From Christensenellaceae bacterium OttesenSCG-928-K19 (lineage in GTDB: Bacteria; Bacillota; Clostridia; Christensenellales; Christensenellaceae), in NCBI GenBank assembly GCA_030266015.1, contig JAJDHD010000022.1, forward strand, positions 1 to 38,475: 38,475 nucleotides of DNA. Direction: 5' to 3'. A program made the translations under genes and the position numbers. The notes under the pieces are model-generated. The model ran no database searches, was not told where the DNA came from, and worked only from the letters and a program-made list of their open reading frames with translations. Shown in pieces: positions 1 through 7,477 of this stretch. Position 1 is the first letter of the stretch; every line of letters begins with the position of its first letter.

Positions 1-348
1 GATCAAGGCGGACTGGAGGGCAAGCTGCAAAAGCTGAAGGATGGAATACTGCACAGAAATATGGTGCTGTATCCGGCAATAGATGCGGTTCGCGCAATAT
101 CACTACGGGGTGACAGGCTGATTTTGCATGTTGCCCATGAGGATGAAATGATGGCGCATATGCTGGCGGAGGAAGCCAGCCAGGACGATGTGCAGCCTGT
201 GATAGAGGAAGTATTTGGCAAGCGCCTGTCTATTGGGTTTGCGCAGGCTGAGGAAAAAGAAGAAGAAAAAGGCCAGGCAGCGCCGGCAGATGATGTGACA
301 AAAGAGCTGATAGACCTGTTTGGCGAAGAAAATGTGGAAATAAAATAA
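1..348 (+). CDS. dnaX: DNA polymerase III subunit gamma/tau, C-terminal end (partial)
   Basis: The reading frame is open from the first base of the window and ends at TAA 346-348, so only the last 115 codons are visible. The AAA+ clamp-loader core lies upstream of the window. What is seen is the poorly conserved tau-type tail: an alpha/beta segment followed by a Glu/Lys-rich low-complexity stretch and a short acidic end with [10 protein letters not shown], an ending often seen in clostridial tau proteins. Identification rests mainly on this tail plus context: dnaX-ybaB-recR is one of the most conserved gene orders in Bacillota. The product would load the beta clamp and couple polymerase cores at the replication fork. 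ybaB follows after 19 bp, so the three genes are probably co-transcribed. Confidence 0.82.
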   Translation, partial: DQGGLEGKLQKLKDGILHRNMVLYPAIDAVRAISLRGDRLILHVAHEDEMMAHMLAEEASQDDVQPVIEEVFGKRLSIGFAQAEEKEEEKGQAAPADDVTKELIDLFGEENVEIK

Positions 349-367
349 ACTGGAGGAAGAAAGTACA

Positions 368-709
368 ATGGCAAGAGGCGGATTTCCCGGCGGTGGCGGG
401 ATGAACATGCAGAATATGATGAAGCAGGCACAGCAGATGCAGCAGAAAATGCAGCAGATGCAGCAAGAGCTGGAGGAGAAGGAAGTGGAAGCGACCGCCG
501 GAGGTGGCGTGGTGAAGGTGACTGCTACGGGCGGTAAGGTGATCAAGAACATTGAGATAAAGGAAGAAGCGGTGGACCCGGATGATGTGGAGATGCTGCA
601 AGACCTGATCATTGCCGCGGTGAATGAGGCACTGACTAAAGCCGAGGAAATGACGCAAAGTGAAATGTCCAAAATTACGGGCGGCATGAATCTTGGGGGG
701 CTCTTTTAA
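368..709 (+). CDS. ybaB: YbaB/EbfC family nucleoid-associated protein
   Basis: This is a 113-residue protein of typical length for the family. It has a Gly/Met/Gln-rich N-terminus (about residues 1-35, with repeated QQMQQ units), a helical segment ending in [17 protein letters not shown], and the family's beta-hairpin and C-terminal helix with [12 protein letters not shown]. YbaB dimers bind DNA with little sequence specificity and are linked to nucleoid organisation and recombinational repair. The start is chosen by GGAGG at 352-356. The gene lies between dnaX and recR, with only 6 bp to recR, so translation and transcription with recR are probably coupled. Confidence 0.93.
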   Translation: MARGGFPGGGGMNMQNMMKQAQQMQQKMQQMQQELEEKEVEATAGGGVVKVTATGGKVIKNIEIKEEAVDPDDVEMLQDLIIAAVNEALTKAEEMTQSEMSKITGGMNLGGLF

Positions 710-715
710 AGGCTT

Positions 716-1312
716 ATGGAGCAGATGGAATATCTGCAGAGGTTGGTGGCGCAGTTTGCCAAGTTGCCCGGCATTGGCACCAAAACGGCGCAGCGGCTGG
801 CGTACCATGTCATCACCATGCCTGTAGATGATGTAAAACAATTTGCGCGCGATATGTATGACGCGCGTGGCAAAGTGAAGTATTGCAGCGTATGCGGTAA
901 CCTTTCCGAGCAAGAGGTATGCGAGGTTTGCTCGGATACAAGGCGGGACGCGTCAATTATTTGTGTGGTAAAGGATGCGCGTGATGTTTATGCTATCGAA
1001 AAAACGCATGAATATCGCGGGCTTTATCATGTGCTGGGGGGGACAATTTCTCCGTTGGAAGGGATCGGGCCGGATGATATTGCGATAAAGCCACTTTTGA
1101 CACGGCTGCAGGGAGAGGTGCAGGAGGTAATCCTTGCGACTAACCCAGATGTGCAGGGAGAGGCGACGGCAGCTTATATTTCCCGGCTCATTGCGCCGTT
1201 GGGCGTGCAGGTGACTCGTATTGCGCACGGTGTGCCCATTGGCACAGAGCTGGAATATGCCGATGAGGTGACGCTGGCCAAGGCCATTGAGGGGCGTCGG
1301 AATATATTCTAA
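716..1312 (+). CDS. recR: Recombination mediator protein RecR
   Basis: This 198-residue protein has full family length. An N-terminal helix-hairpin-helix region (LPGIGTKTAQRLAYHV, about residues 17-33) is followed by a four-cysteine zinc finger (C-X2-C and C-X2-C, about residues 56-72), a Toprim domain (VVKDARDVYAIEKT then HVLGGTISPLEGIGPDDI) and a C-terminal Walker-like tail. RecR works with RecO/RecF to load RecA on gapped DNA. The start at 716 follows a weak AAAGG (708-712); an in-frame ATG nine bases later (725) is an alternative. It is the third gene of the dnaX-ybaB-recR operon. Confidence 0.96.
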   Translation: MEQMEYLQRLVAQFAKLPGIGTKTAQRLAYHVITMPVDDVKQFARDMYDARGKVKYCSVCGNLSEQEVCEVCSDTRRDASIICVVKDARDVYAIEKTHEYRGLYHVLGGTISPLEGIGPDDIAIKPLLTRLQGEVQEVILATNPDVQGEATAAYISRLIAPLGVQVTRIAHGVPIGTELEYADEVTLAKAIEGRRNIF

Positions 1313-1347
1313 TAAACAACGATAAACACATTGAACAATGTTTAACT

Positions 1348-1914
1348 ATGCGATATCAAACGATTAAAGAGTTATATAATGAAGTGATGTCTTGCAGCAA
1401 ATGCAGGCTTTCACAAAACCGCAAGTCAATTGTGTTTGGCGAGGGGAATATCCATGCGGATATTCTTTTTATTGGCGAGGGGCCAGGCGCGCGTGAGGAT
1501 GAAACGGGCCGCCCGTTTGTCGGTCCGGCAGGCAAGCTGCTGGATAATATGCTGGGCGATATCGGCTTAAAGCGTGAGGATGTGTATATTGCCAATGTGG
1601 TGAAATGCCGCCCGCCGGGAAACCGCGACCCACAGCCTGATGAGCGTGAATGCTGCATTGGCTATCTGCGTGCGCAGGTGGCGTTTATTAAGCCCAAGGT
1701 GATTGTGTGCCTGGGGCGAATCTCCGCCGGTGTGATACTGGGCAGGGAGGTGCGCATGATGCGCGAGCACGGCACGCCCACACGGGTAAAGAATTTTACG
1801 ATTATTCCAACCTTTCATCCGGCTGCCTTGCTGCATAATCCCGATCATGAAAAAGATGCTCGCGCGGATTTTCAAATAATTGCGGCGACAGTAAAGGAAA
1901 TGCAGGATGCTTGA
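1348..1914 (+). CDS. Family 4 (Fe-S) uracil-DNA glycosylase
   Basis: This 188-residue protein carries all the landmarks of the thermostable/type 4 UDG family: motif 1 GEGPGAREDETGRPFVG (about residues 43-59), a DNA-contact loop with NVVKCRPPGNRDP, and motif 3 TFHPAALLHNP. Four cysteines sit where the family places its 4Fe-4S ligands: Cys16, Cys19, Cys87 and Cys103. The enzyme removes uracil from DNA arising by cytosine deamination or dUTP misincorporation and starts base excision repair. It lies 35 bp after recR, and its last 8 bp overlap the next gene, which encodes a paralogue. No good Shine-Dalgarno is seen, so it probably relies on read-through from recR. Confidence 0.93.
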   Translation: MRYQTIKELYNEVMSCSKCRLSQNRKSIVFGEGNIHADILFIGEGPGAREDETGRPFVGPAGKLLDNMLGDIGLKREDVYIANVVKCRPPGNRDPQPDERECCIGYLRAQVAFIKPKVIVCLGRISAGVILGREVRMMREHGTPTRVKNFTIIPTFHPAALLHNPDHEKDARADFQIIAATVKEMQDA

Positions 1915-2485
1915 GGCGCTTTACAGTAAAATTAGGGAGTATTACGGTAGCGACGGGCTGGTGTTTGGCGAAGGCAAAGAAACCGCGGGTATTTTGCTGA
2001 TTGGCGAAGCGCCGGGAAAGGATGAGGTGCTGCAAAAGCGTCCGTTTTGCGGCAAAGCTGGGCGAAACCTGGATGAATTCCTAGCGGCTATCCGTATGAA
2101 GCGGCAGGATATCTACATCACAAATGTATGCAAATTCCGCCCTTATAAGGTGAGCGAAAAGGGAACAGTGTCTAATAGGCCGCCCACCAGAAAAGAAATA
2201 CTGGAGGCGCTGCCTTTTTTGTATGAGGAAATAGGATTGATTGCCCCCAAGGTGATTGTGACGCTGGGTAATACACCGCTGCGCGCGTGCTATGATGATT
2301 TTTCAAAAAGTGTAGGCGATGTGCATGGAAGTGTGGCGGATGTGGCAATAGACGGGCAAATTTTTAAATTGTTTGCCCTGTATCATCCAGCAAGTATTAT
2401 TTATAACAGGTCGCTTAAAGTGACGTACGAGGAGGACCTGCACCGGCTGGCGGCGTATGTGGGCACAATAGGGCAGGGAACGTGA
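1907..2485 (+). CDS. UDG-superfamily protein lacking the Fe-S ligands
   Basis: This is a 192-residue paralogue of the preceding glycosylase. Motif 1 is recognisable as GEAPGKDEVLQKRPFCGKAG (about residues 33-52), followed by ITNVCKFRPY and the distal motif YHPASIIYNRSLK. The N-terminal C-X2-C pair is absent, the third ligand position reads VCKF instead of VKCR, and the fourth is Ala in EALPFLYEE. The four-cysteine cluster of family 4 is therefore not formed as usual. The start ATG overlaps the upstream stop by 8 bp, which implies translational coupling. It is probably a DNA glycosylase with altered specificity or a non-catalytic partner. The superfamily call is secure; the substrate is not known from sequence. 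Confidence 0.82.
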   Translation: MLEALYSKIREYYGSDGLVFGEGKETAGILLIGEAPGKDEVLQKRPFCGKAGRNLDEFLAAIRMKRQDIYITNVCKFRPYKVSEKGTVSNRPPTRKEILEALPFLYEEIGLIAPKVIVTLGNTPLRACYDDFSKSVGDVHGSVADVAIDGQIFKLFALYHPASIIYNRSLKVTYEEDLHRLAAYVGTIGQGT

Positions 2486-2728
2486 AAAGCGCTGTACGCG
2501 TGTATAGTTGAAATTCTTCTAAATGCTGCGATGGACGGTGTGGCAAGCACCTCGCTGAACTAATTGTTCAAAATGGGTGCTGAAAATATTTACTGCCGGC
2601 GGGTAAGGAGTTTTAGAAAAGCCCGAGAGATAGAGCGCGGCATGTGTGGATAAACGCTGATATACATATTGTATATAAAGCTGTGTTTGTGTTATAGTAG
2701 AAGCAAATAGAACTTGAGGAGAACGGTG
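2486..2728 (+). other. Intergenic region upstream of the GntR gene
   Basis: The first 170 bases hold no convincing gene or terminator. The last part contains the promoter and palindrome listed separately. An in-frame TTG at 2714 could extend the regulator by five codons but lies inside its Shine-Dalgarno area. Confidence 0.5.
2661..2698 (+). promoter_or_regulatory. Promoter with palindromic GntR-type operator
   Basis: A -35-like TTGTAT (2669-2674) and a -10 TATAGT (2693-2698) are 18 bp apart upstream of the GntR gene. The inverted repeat TATACA-TAT-TGTATA (2661-2675) overlaps the -35 box. FCD-type GntR regulators usually bind short palindromes in their own promoters, so autorepression is likely; this is inference. 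Confidence 0.55.
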
Positions 2729-3376
2729 ATGGAAAAAAGCCTGAAAGGAAGAGCCTACGATCTGGTGAAACAGCGTATTGTGAGCGGCGTTTACCCGCCC
2801 GGGCATATGCTGAATGAAAAAGAAATTATTGGCGAGCTGGGGATTAGCCGCACTCCTTTCCGTGATGCGGTGAATGTGCTGGCAGAGGAAGGACTGGTGA
2901 ATATTGTACCCCGGCGCGGTATGTATGTGGCAGAAATCACGGTAAAGGATATTGTGGATATGTATGGCATACGTGATATGCTGGAGCCATTTGCATTAGG
3001 GCTTGCGATGAAGAATAAGCTTCCCAAGGAAATGCTTTTAAGGCTGCAAAAACAGGTTGAAATAGCGGGGAAAAACTATGAACGAGTGATTCAAGACGAT
3101 GAAACACTACATGCGCTTATCATAAGATATGCGAACAATGCGTACCTGCAGCGTATGCTGGAGAGCCTTTACCTTCATGGCAGGCGGGTACGCATTGTAT
3201 CCGGCGGGGATGACGGCGACACAAATGACATCAACCTGGAGCACATCATGATGATTGAGTCGATGCTGGAGGGTGATATAGGACAGGCACAAAGCCAGAT
3301 GAAGCAGCATATTGCCAACGCGAAAAGGAGGGCATTCAGCCGTATTTTGGAAACGGGGGAGTTATCGATTCGCTAG
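2729..3376 (+). CDS. GntR family transcriptional regulator, FadR/FCD subfamily
   Basis: The 215-residue protein has an N-terminal winged helix-turn-helix (about residues 5-70: IVSGVYPPG, then LGISRTPFRDAVNVLAEEGLV, the GntR signature) and a C-terminal all-helical FCD ligand domain. Candidate metal/ligand histidines are in DDETLHALI, in the LEHIMMIESM segment and in QMKQHI, matching the FCD pattern. Such regulators sense organic acids, sugar acids or amino-acid-derived metabolites. ATG 2729 is chosen over the upstream TTG because GAGGAG (2716-2721) lies 7 bp before it. The gene stands alone and ends at a strong shared terminator. The next genes, on the other strand, encode an ABC exporter, so the target is not obvious beyond the gene itself. 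Confidence 0.88.
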   Translation: MEKSLKGRAYDLVKQRIVSGVYPPGHMLNEKEIIGELGISRTPFRDAVNVLAEEGLVNIVPRRGMYVAEITVKDIVDMYGIRDMLEPFALGLAMKNKLPKEMLLRLQKQVEIAGKNYERVIQDDETLHALIIRYANNAYLQRMLESLYLHGRRVRIVSGGDDGDTNDINLEHIMMIESMLEGDIGQAQSQMKQHIANAKRRAFSRILETGELSIR

Positions 3377-3403
3377 GGTAATATTGTATCGATATTGGAG
3401 TAT

Positions 3404-3437
3404 AAAAGCCGCATTTTATAGTGGAAATGCGGCTTTT
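3404..3437. terminator. Bidirectional rho-independent terminator
   Basis: Arms AAAAGCCGCATTT (3404-3416) and AAATGCGGCTTTT (3425-3437) form a perfect 13-bp stem with an 8-nt loop and A/T flanks on both sides. It lies between the converging GntR gene (+) and the ABC permease gene (-) and can serve both. Confidence 0.85.
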
Positions 3438-3494
3438 GCATATCAATTATGTGAAAGAAAGCGGGTGAGCCGCTACTTTAACAAGATATTCCTG

Positions 3495-5144
3495 TCAGGC
3501 GGAGAGGTGGTCGAAGATGCGCACACCCTTTGTCATAATGTTCCTGTATAGAAAAATGCTGATAATAACAAGGGCAGCGGTGACGATATAGATGATTACC
3601 TCGCCAAACGCAAATGCCAAAAGAGCAGGAACGATGGTGATGGCCATGCCGGAAAAGGTGATGACCATGGTGGGCATACTCTGCTTGACGACCTTCACCT
3701 CAGAGTCCCAGCTAAAATCGGGATAGGCGAGGTTAAGCTTTAGCCCAAACAACGCAACATACACACCATAGGCCAGTGGGGTCAAATACATCATCAGCAC
3801 TTGCAGGGGTGTTGTGGCAAACACAATGCTAAAAATAGTGGAGTTTACTGCCACAGCAAAAATAATGATCGCAAGGTTCACCCATAGCTTGCTAAGTAGG
3901 ATGTCGCGTGACGACACAGGCATGGATTTGATGATCCACAGGCTTTTGCCCTCAAGAGAGATGGAGCTGGAGGTGGTGCAGGCAATGACAAGGAAGAATG
4001 CCATGGCAATGGGGAGCACATTAGCCAGCATATCGGATAGCCCGGGCATCCCCATAAAGGCCAGCACTTGGTCACGCCCAAACAAAAGCATGCAAATGGA
4101 GGCGATGGTGAGCAGGATTACGCCGATGCCTGTGTTCAGTAAATAGGACGAAGAAGAAGTAAATCGCTTGAATTCCTTTTTAAACAGCGCCTTTTTGGGT
4201 GAAATTTGCTTCAATTCCTGAATTTTATAATTGGATGTAGTGCGGTTTGCGGTTATTGCAGAATTTATTCTTGCGAAATTCTTTGCGACAATCGCTACAA
4301 AGGCCACAAATGCGCCCACAGATACGCCGATAAAAAGCAGAAACGCCGGGATATCAAAATCACTCACAGCATTTGCAAACCAGGCTGTGGGGGGATAAAC
4401 GCGGTAGATTGTGCTGGTGATAGATGCGCCGATGTCCGCAAATTTTTCCACAATCGTTCTCATATTCATAACAACGAGCATCCACACGAGCATGACCGCG
4501 ATGGTGAATACAACGCTCAATCCGCTTTTGCGTTTGAAAAAAGATGCCGCATACGCAATAAGTGTGCCAATGGCTGTCGCAATGGCGATGGGGATGAGCG
4601 GAATGAAGAACAGGCTCAATATGAAAAGTGGGTAAAATCCAGCTGAGGGCGATGCATATACTGCATAGATGATGCAGGAGGGAACCATGATAAACAGGCA
4701 GAAAATAAAGTTCATCAGGTAAAGCATAAACAGCCTGCTAGTAATGACTATACTAGTTTTCACGGGCAGGGACATCACCAGGTCATAATCCTTAAACCCA
4801 AAAAGCAGGCCGTTTGTTTTATAAATTGTGGTGATGAGCACGGTGATGCTGGCTGCTGTCATGGTGATGGCAGGTAGTATGTACAGCTGTCCGAGTGGCG
4901 CGAGAAGCTCGGCAATGGGTACGCAAAAGGAAACGACAAGGGTAATCATGACGATAGCGGAAGCAACCAACATGGGCATGTAGCCACGGCTGCCCCTGCC
5001 TGCTGCTGCAGGCTTTCCTTTGTCGTAAAGTGTTTTGCGCATCTGTCCGCCCGGTTGACGTTCTTTGGCAAGGTTCACCGCGCCTCGCTCGCCCGCAAGC
5101 ACGGGCTTTAATTGTACTTTTAATAATAATAAAAATTTATGCAT
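3495..5144 (-). CDS. ABC-2-type exporter, integral membrane subunit
   Basis: This is a 549-residue polytopic protein with about a dozen hydrophobic helices. They are arranged in two halves separated by a basic cytoplasmic stretch near the middle (KIQELKQISPKKALFKKEFKRF, about residues 330-350, followed by another membrane block). The repeated motif 'SLPVKT.IV..R' / 'SMPVSSRDILLSKL' in both halves is typical of large ABC-2/putative exporter permeases. It would form the transmembrane pore for the ATPase encoded just upstream. The start ATG overlaps the ATPase stop by 8 bp and has GGAG about 10 bp before it, so the two are translationally coupled. The substrate cannot be told; lipids, peptides or drugs are all possible. 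Confidence 0.83.
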   Translation of the reverse strand: MHKFLLLLKVQLKPVLAGERGAVNLAKERQPGGQMRKTLYDKGKPAAAGRGSRGYMPMLVASAIVMITLVVSFCVPIAELLAPLGQLYILPAITMTAASITVLITTIYKTNGLLFGFKDYDLVMSLPVKTSIVITSRLFMLYLMNFIFCLFIMVPSCIIYAVYASPSAGFYPLFILSLFFIPLIPIAIATAIGTLIAYAASFFKRKSGLSVVFTIAVMLVWMLVVMNMRTIVEKFADIGASITSTIYRVYPPTAWFANAVSDFDIPAFLLFIGVSVGAFVAFVAIVAKNFARINSAITANRTTSNYKIQELKQISPKKALFKKEFKRFTSSSSYLLNTGIGVILLTIASICMLLFGRDQVLAFMGMPGLSDMLANVLPIAMAFFLVIACTTSSSISLEGKSLWIIKSMPVSSRDILLSKLWVNLAIIIFAVAVNSTIFSIVFATTPLQVLMMYLTPLAYGVYVALFGLKLNLAYPDFSWDSEVKVVKQSMPTMVITFSGMAITIVPALLAFAFGEVIIYIVTAALVIISIFLYRNIMTKGVRIFDHLSA

Positions 5145-5850
5145 GGTCTGTCAGCTCCAAAAATACGTCTTCCAAACTGGAATTGCCTTTTACGTCCTCC
5201 ATTGTGCCGGAGGCGATCAACCTGCCCTGCTTGATGATGGCGACTTTATCACATAATTTTTCCGCAACCTCAAGCACATGGGTGGAAAAGAAAATGGCGC
5301 TGCCGCTGTCGCACAGCTCTCGCATATAGGTTTTTAACGTATGCGCTGCCTTGGGGTCCAGCCCCACAAACGGCTCGTCCAGCACCAACAAGCGGGGCTT
5401 GTGGATAAGTGCGGAGATCACCGCCAGCTTTTGTTTCATGCCATGGGAATAAGAAGAAATCATATCCCCAAGGTTCCGCGTGATCTCAAAGGCATCGGCA
5501 TATTTTGAGATAAGCGCCTCGCGTTCCGCTTTTTCCACGGCAAAGATATCCCCCACAAAATTAAGGTATTGGATACCCGTTAAATGCTCATATAAATCGG
5601 GGTTGTCCGGAATATAGGCGATAACTTGCTTGCAGCCTACCGGATTTTGCAGGATGGACATGCTGTCGATTTCGATATCGCCCTCGTCAAAATCGAGGAT
5701 ACCCACGACAGCCTTGATTGTAGTGGTTTTTCCTGCGCCGTTGTGGCCGATAAACCCAAAGATATCACCGTTTTCCACTGTCAGAGAAAGATTGTCGACA
5801 GCTTTTTTACTGCCCTTATAAATTTTAGTTAGATTTTTTATGATGAGCAA
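5137..5850 (-). CDS. ABC transporter ATP-binding protein (exporter type)
   Basis: The 237-residue nucleotide-binding subunit contains Walker A GHNGAGKT (residues 35-42), the signature SYSHGMKQKL (about 133), Walker B LLVLDEPFVGLDP (about 153) and the H-loop STHVL (about 190). The short form with GHNGAGK and a LDP D-loop is characteristic of ABC-2 exporters. The start is TTG at 5850, supported by AAAGGAGG (about 5860-5867) 9 bp upstream. It drives the permease encoded by the overlapping downstream gene. Expression probably starts at the TTGACG/TATAAT promoter just upstream, which carries a TetR-like operator. Confidence 0.94.
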   Translation of the reverse strand: MLIIKNLTKIYKGSKKAVDNLSLTVENGDIFGFIGHNGAGKTTTIKAVVGILDFDEGDIEIDSMSILQNPVGCKQVIAYIPDNPDLYEHLTGIQYLNFVGDIFAVEKAEREALISKYADAFEITRNLGDMISSYSHGMKQKLAVISALIHKPRLLVLDEPFVGLDPKAAHTLKTYMRELCDSGSAIFFSTHVLEVAEKLCDKVAIIKQGRLIASGTMEDVKGNSSLEDVFLELTDHA

Positions 5851-5892
5851 AGCGGCTGGCCTCCTTTATAAAAAACAATATATGGCAATCAG

Positions 5893-5921
5893 ATTATATC
5901 AAACGGTCAAACGACCGTCAA
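5893..5921 (-). promoter_or_regulatory. Sigma-A promoter with TetR-like operator, ABC exporter operon
   Basis: On the minus strand TTGACG (5921-5916), a 17-bp spacer and a perfect TATAAT (5898-5893) precede the ATPase gene. The inverted repeat ACGGTC-AAAC-GACCGT (5903-5918) fills the spacer and overlaps the -35. Repeats of this size and position are typical operators for TetR-type repressors of exporters. No TetR gene is present in the window. Confidence 0.72.
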
Positions 5922-5934
5922 TGAATTTTTTAAA

Positions 5935-5958
5935 ACCGCCGTACTTTTGTACCGGCGG
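5935..5958 (-). terminator. Rho-independent terminator of the DUF2513-like gene
   Basis: Read on the minus strand, CCGCCGGTAC and GTACGGCGG pair around AAAA with one bulged base and are followed by TTTTAAAAAA. It lies 8 bp past the stop of the gene at 5966. Confidence 0.7.
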
Positions 5959-5965
5959 CATTTGT

Positions 5966-6271
5966 TTATCCCGAGGGGGTAAGCTTTTGATCCAACTCAC
6001 TAAGTCTGTTCAAGTGGGCGTCATCTTTTAGTTTTTCCAGAAAAGCCCGCCCACGCTCTGTTAGGCCGAACACCTCCATACACGAACCGAAATATGATTT
6101 GAACCCATTTATATAGCCCACTTGGTTACAGAGCTTGGTATTATAAATAACTTCCTTTGCCGAATATTTTTCCAGCAAAGGCGAATCCTTGGTAAAAATC
6201 CATTTGTCCCCCATGTCCTCTTTGTCCATCGTAACCAAAAGGTCACGCACACATTCCAAATTCATGCTCAT
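5966..6271 (-). CDS. DUF2513-like winged-helix protein
   Basis: A 101-residue protein. The N-terminus MNLECVRDLLVTMD, a middle segment with a YSAKEVIYNTKLCNQVGYI helix-turn-helix pattern, and the end LTERGRAFLEKLKDD resemble the small DUF2513/winged-helix proteins found in phages and Bacillota chromosomes, in which the last motif forms the wing and terminal helix. A DNA-binding or regulatory role is plausible but not proven. ATGs at 6271 and 6265 are both possible starts; neither has a strong Shine-Dalgarno. The gene is monocistronic, with its own promoter and terminator, and sits between the exporter operon and the polyamine operon. Confidence 0.68.
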   Translation of the reverse strand: MSMNLECVRDLLVTMDKEDMGDKWIFTKDSPLLEKYSAKEVIYNTKLCNQVGYINGFKSYFGSCMEVFGLTERGRAFLEKLKDDAHLNRLSELDQKLTPSG

Positions 6272-6306
6272 CCCATTATGTCCTTACATACACCCCATTG
6301 ACATTT

Positions 6307-6335
6307 ATAGTAAGCCTGAATGAAGGAAAAGTCAA
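6307..6335 (-). promoter_or_regulatory. Sigma-A promoter for the DUF2513-like gene
   Basis: TTGACT (6335-6330), 17 bp, TACTAT (6312-6307) on the minus strand, about 35 bp before the start codon. Confidence 0.65.
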
Positions 6336-6361
6336 GCACGCAAGAGCGCGAAAAAAGGGGA

Positions 6362-7459
6362 TTAGGCCATTTTAACCTGCATCCAGGCCGCTTCATACAA
6401 TTTTAAAACCTCTTGGTCCAGATGCTCGTAGTATTCGCAATTTACAAGATCCTCCTTGTCAGGATTAAAGGCATAATTTTGCAATATTTCCTCGTCAATA
6501 TACTCCAGCGCGGCGTCCTCCGGCGTGGAGTAGCCGGTGTATTCTGCATTCAGGGCAGCAATGTCCGGGCGCATCATAAAATCTATAAACCGTTGCGCTT
6601 CTTCCTTAACGTCCGATGTTTCCAAAATACACAACGCGTCCACAAAAATATTGGCGCCCTCCTGCGGAATGACATATTCCAGCTTGTCATTATCCTGCAT
6701 GGTATAAACGGCGTCGCCTGCATACATAACGGCCATTGCTGCGCTGTTGGGGATGGCTGCATCGCTGCTGGACATGGTCATGCGAAGGTCATCCGTTCCG
6801 TAAGCCAGTACAAGGGGTTTTTGGTCTACCAGCAGGCTGCCGGCCGCCGAAATTTCTGCCTCGTCCCGAGAGTTCAGGCTGTAACCAAGTTCAATCAGCG
6901 CAACGCCCAGGCTGTCGCGGATGCTGTCATACATCAAAATCTGTCCCTTGTATTTTTCATCAAACAAAATATCCCAGCCGATTTCCTCTTCCGTGACGAT
7001 TTCTGTATTATAGATGATGCCAAACGTCCCCCAAGAATAGGGCATGGAATAGGTGCAGTTTGGGTCATAGCCGCAATTTGCCTGCGCAAATTCCTTCACG
7101 TATTGGTAGTTTTCCATACTGGAGGTGTCAAGCTCGGCGAGCATATTCTCTTGCATCATGCGTTGTATCATATATTCGGAGGGCAGCACAACATCGATTT
7201 GCGTGCCTTCCGTGGAAGCGCTCACATACATTTCCTCGTTGGAGGGAGCTGTTGTCATGTTGATTTTGACGTCCGGGTTTTCCTCTTCAAACAAGGGAAT
7301 GACGGTGGGATCAATATAGTCGCCCCAGTTGAGGAAGTTTACAGTCACCTGGCCACCGGAGGCGGCGGTAGAATTGCCGGAGCCGGAAGCGGGGGAGCAG
7401 GAAACGAGGATGCAAATGGTAAGCGTGATTGCCAGAAGGACAGAAATTGTTTTTTTCAT
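6362..7459 (-). CDS. potD: Spermidine/putrescine ABC transporter substrate-binding lipoprotein
   Basis: A 365-residue extracellular binding protein. The signal peptide ends in the lipobox LVSC with Cys21 as lipidation site, followed by a Ser/Gly linker. The mature part begins VNFLNWGDYIDPTVIPLFEEE, the typical PotD/PotF opening (NW.DYI), and contains SWGTFGIIYN and the late segment NAEYTGYSTPEDAALEYI, all family hallmarks. It captures polyamines and hands them to PotB/PotC. The start has AAGGAG 8 bp upstream and lies 18 bp after potC. It is the last gene of the regulator-potABCD operon, the usual clostridial arrangement. Confidence 0.94.
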   Translation of the reverse strand: MKKTISVLLAITLTICILVSCSPASGSGNSTAASGGQVTVNFLNWGDYIDPTVIPLFEEENPDVKINMTTAPSNEEMYVSASTEGTQIDVVLPSEYMIQRMMQENMLAELDTSSMENYQYVKEFAQANCGYDPNCTYSMPYSWGTFGIIYNTEIVTEEEIGWDILFDEKYKGQILMYDSIRDSLGVALIELGYSLNSRDEAEISAAGSLLVDQKPLVLAYGTDDLRMTMSSSDAAIPNSAAMAVMYAGDAVYTMQDNDKLEYVIPQEGANIFVDALCILETSDVKEEAQRFIDFMMRPDIAALNAEYTGYSTPEDAALEYIDEEILQNYAFNPDKEDLVNCEYYEHLDQEVLKLYEAAWMQVKMA

Positions 7460-7477
7460 ATAGTTCTCCTTATAGTG

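Noticed and set aside
3814-4146. Open frames on the plus strand inside the ABC permease gene
   Set aside because: They lack ribosome binding sites and oppose a clear membrane-protein gene; they are shadows.
6335-6385. Possible terminator overlapping the end of potD
   Set aside because: A T6 tract follows the stop, but the preceding stem has internal bulges and few pairs.
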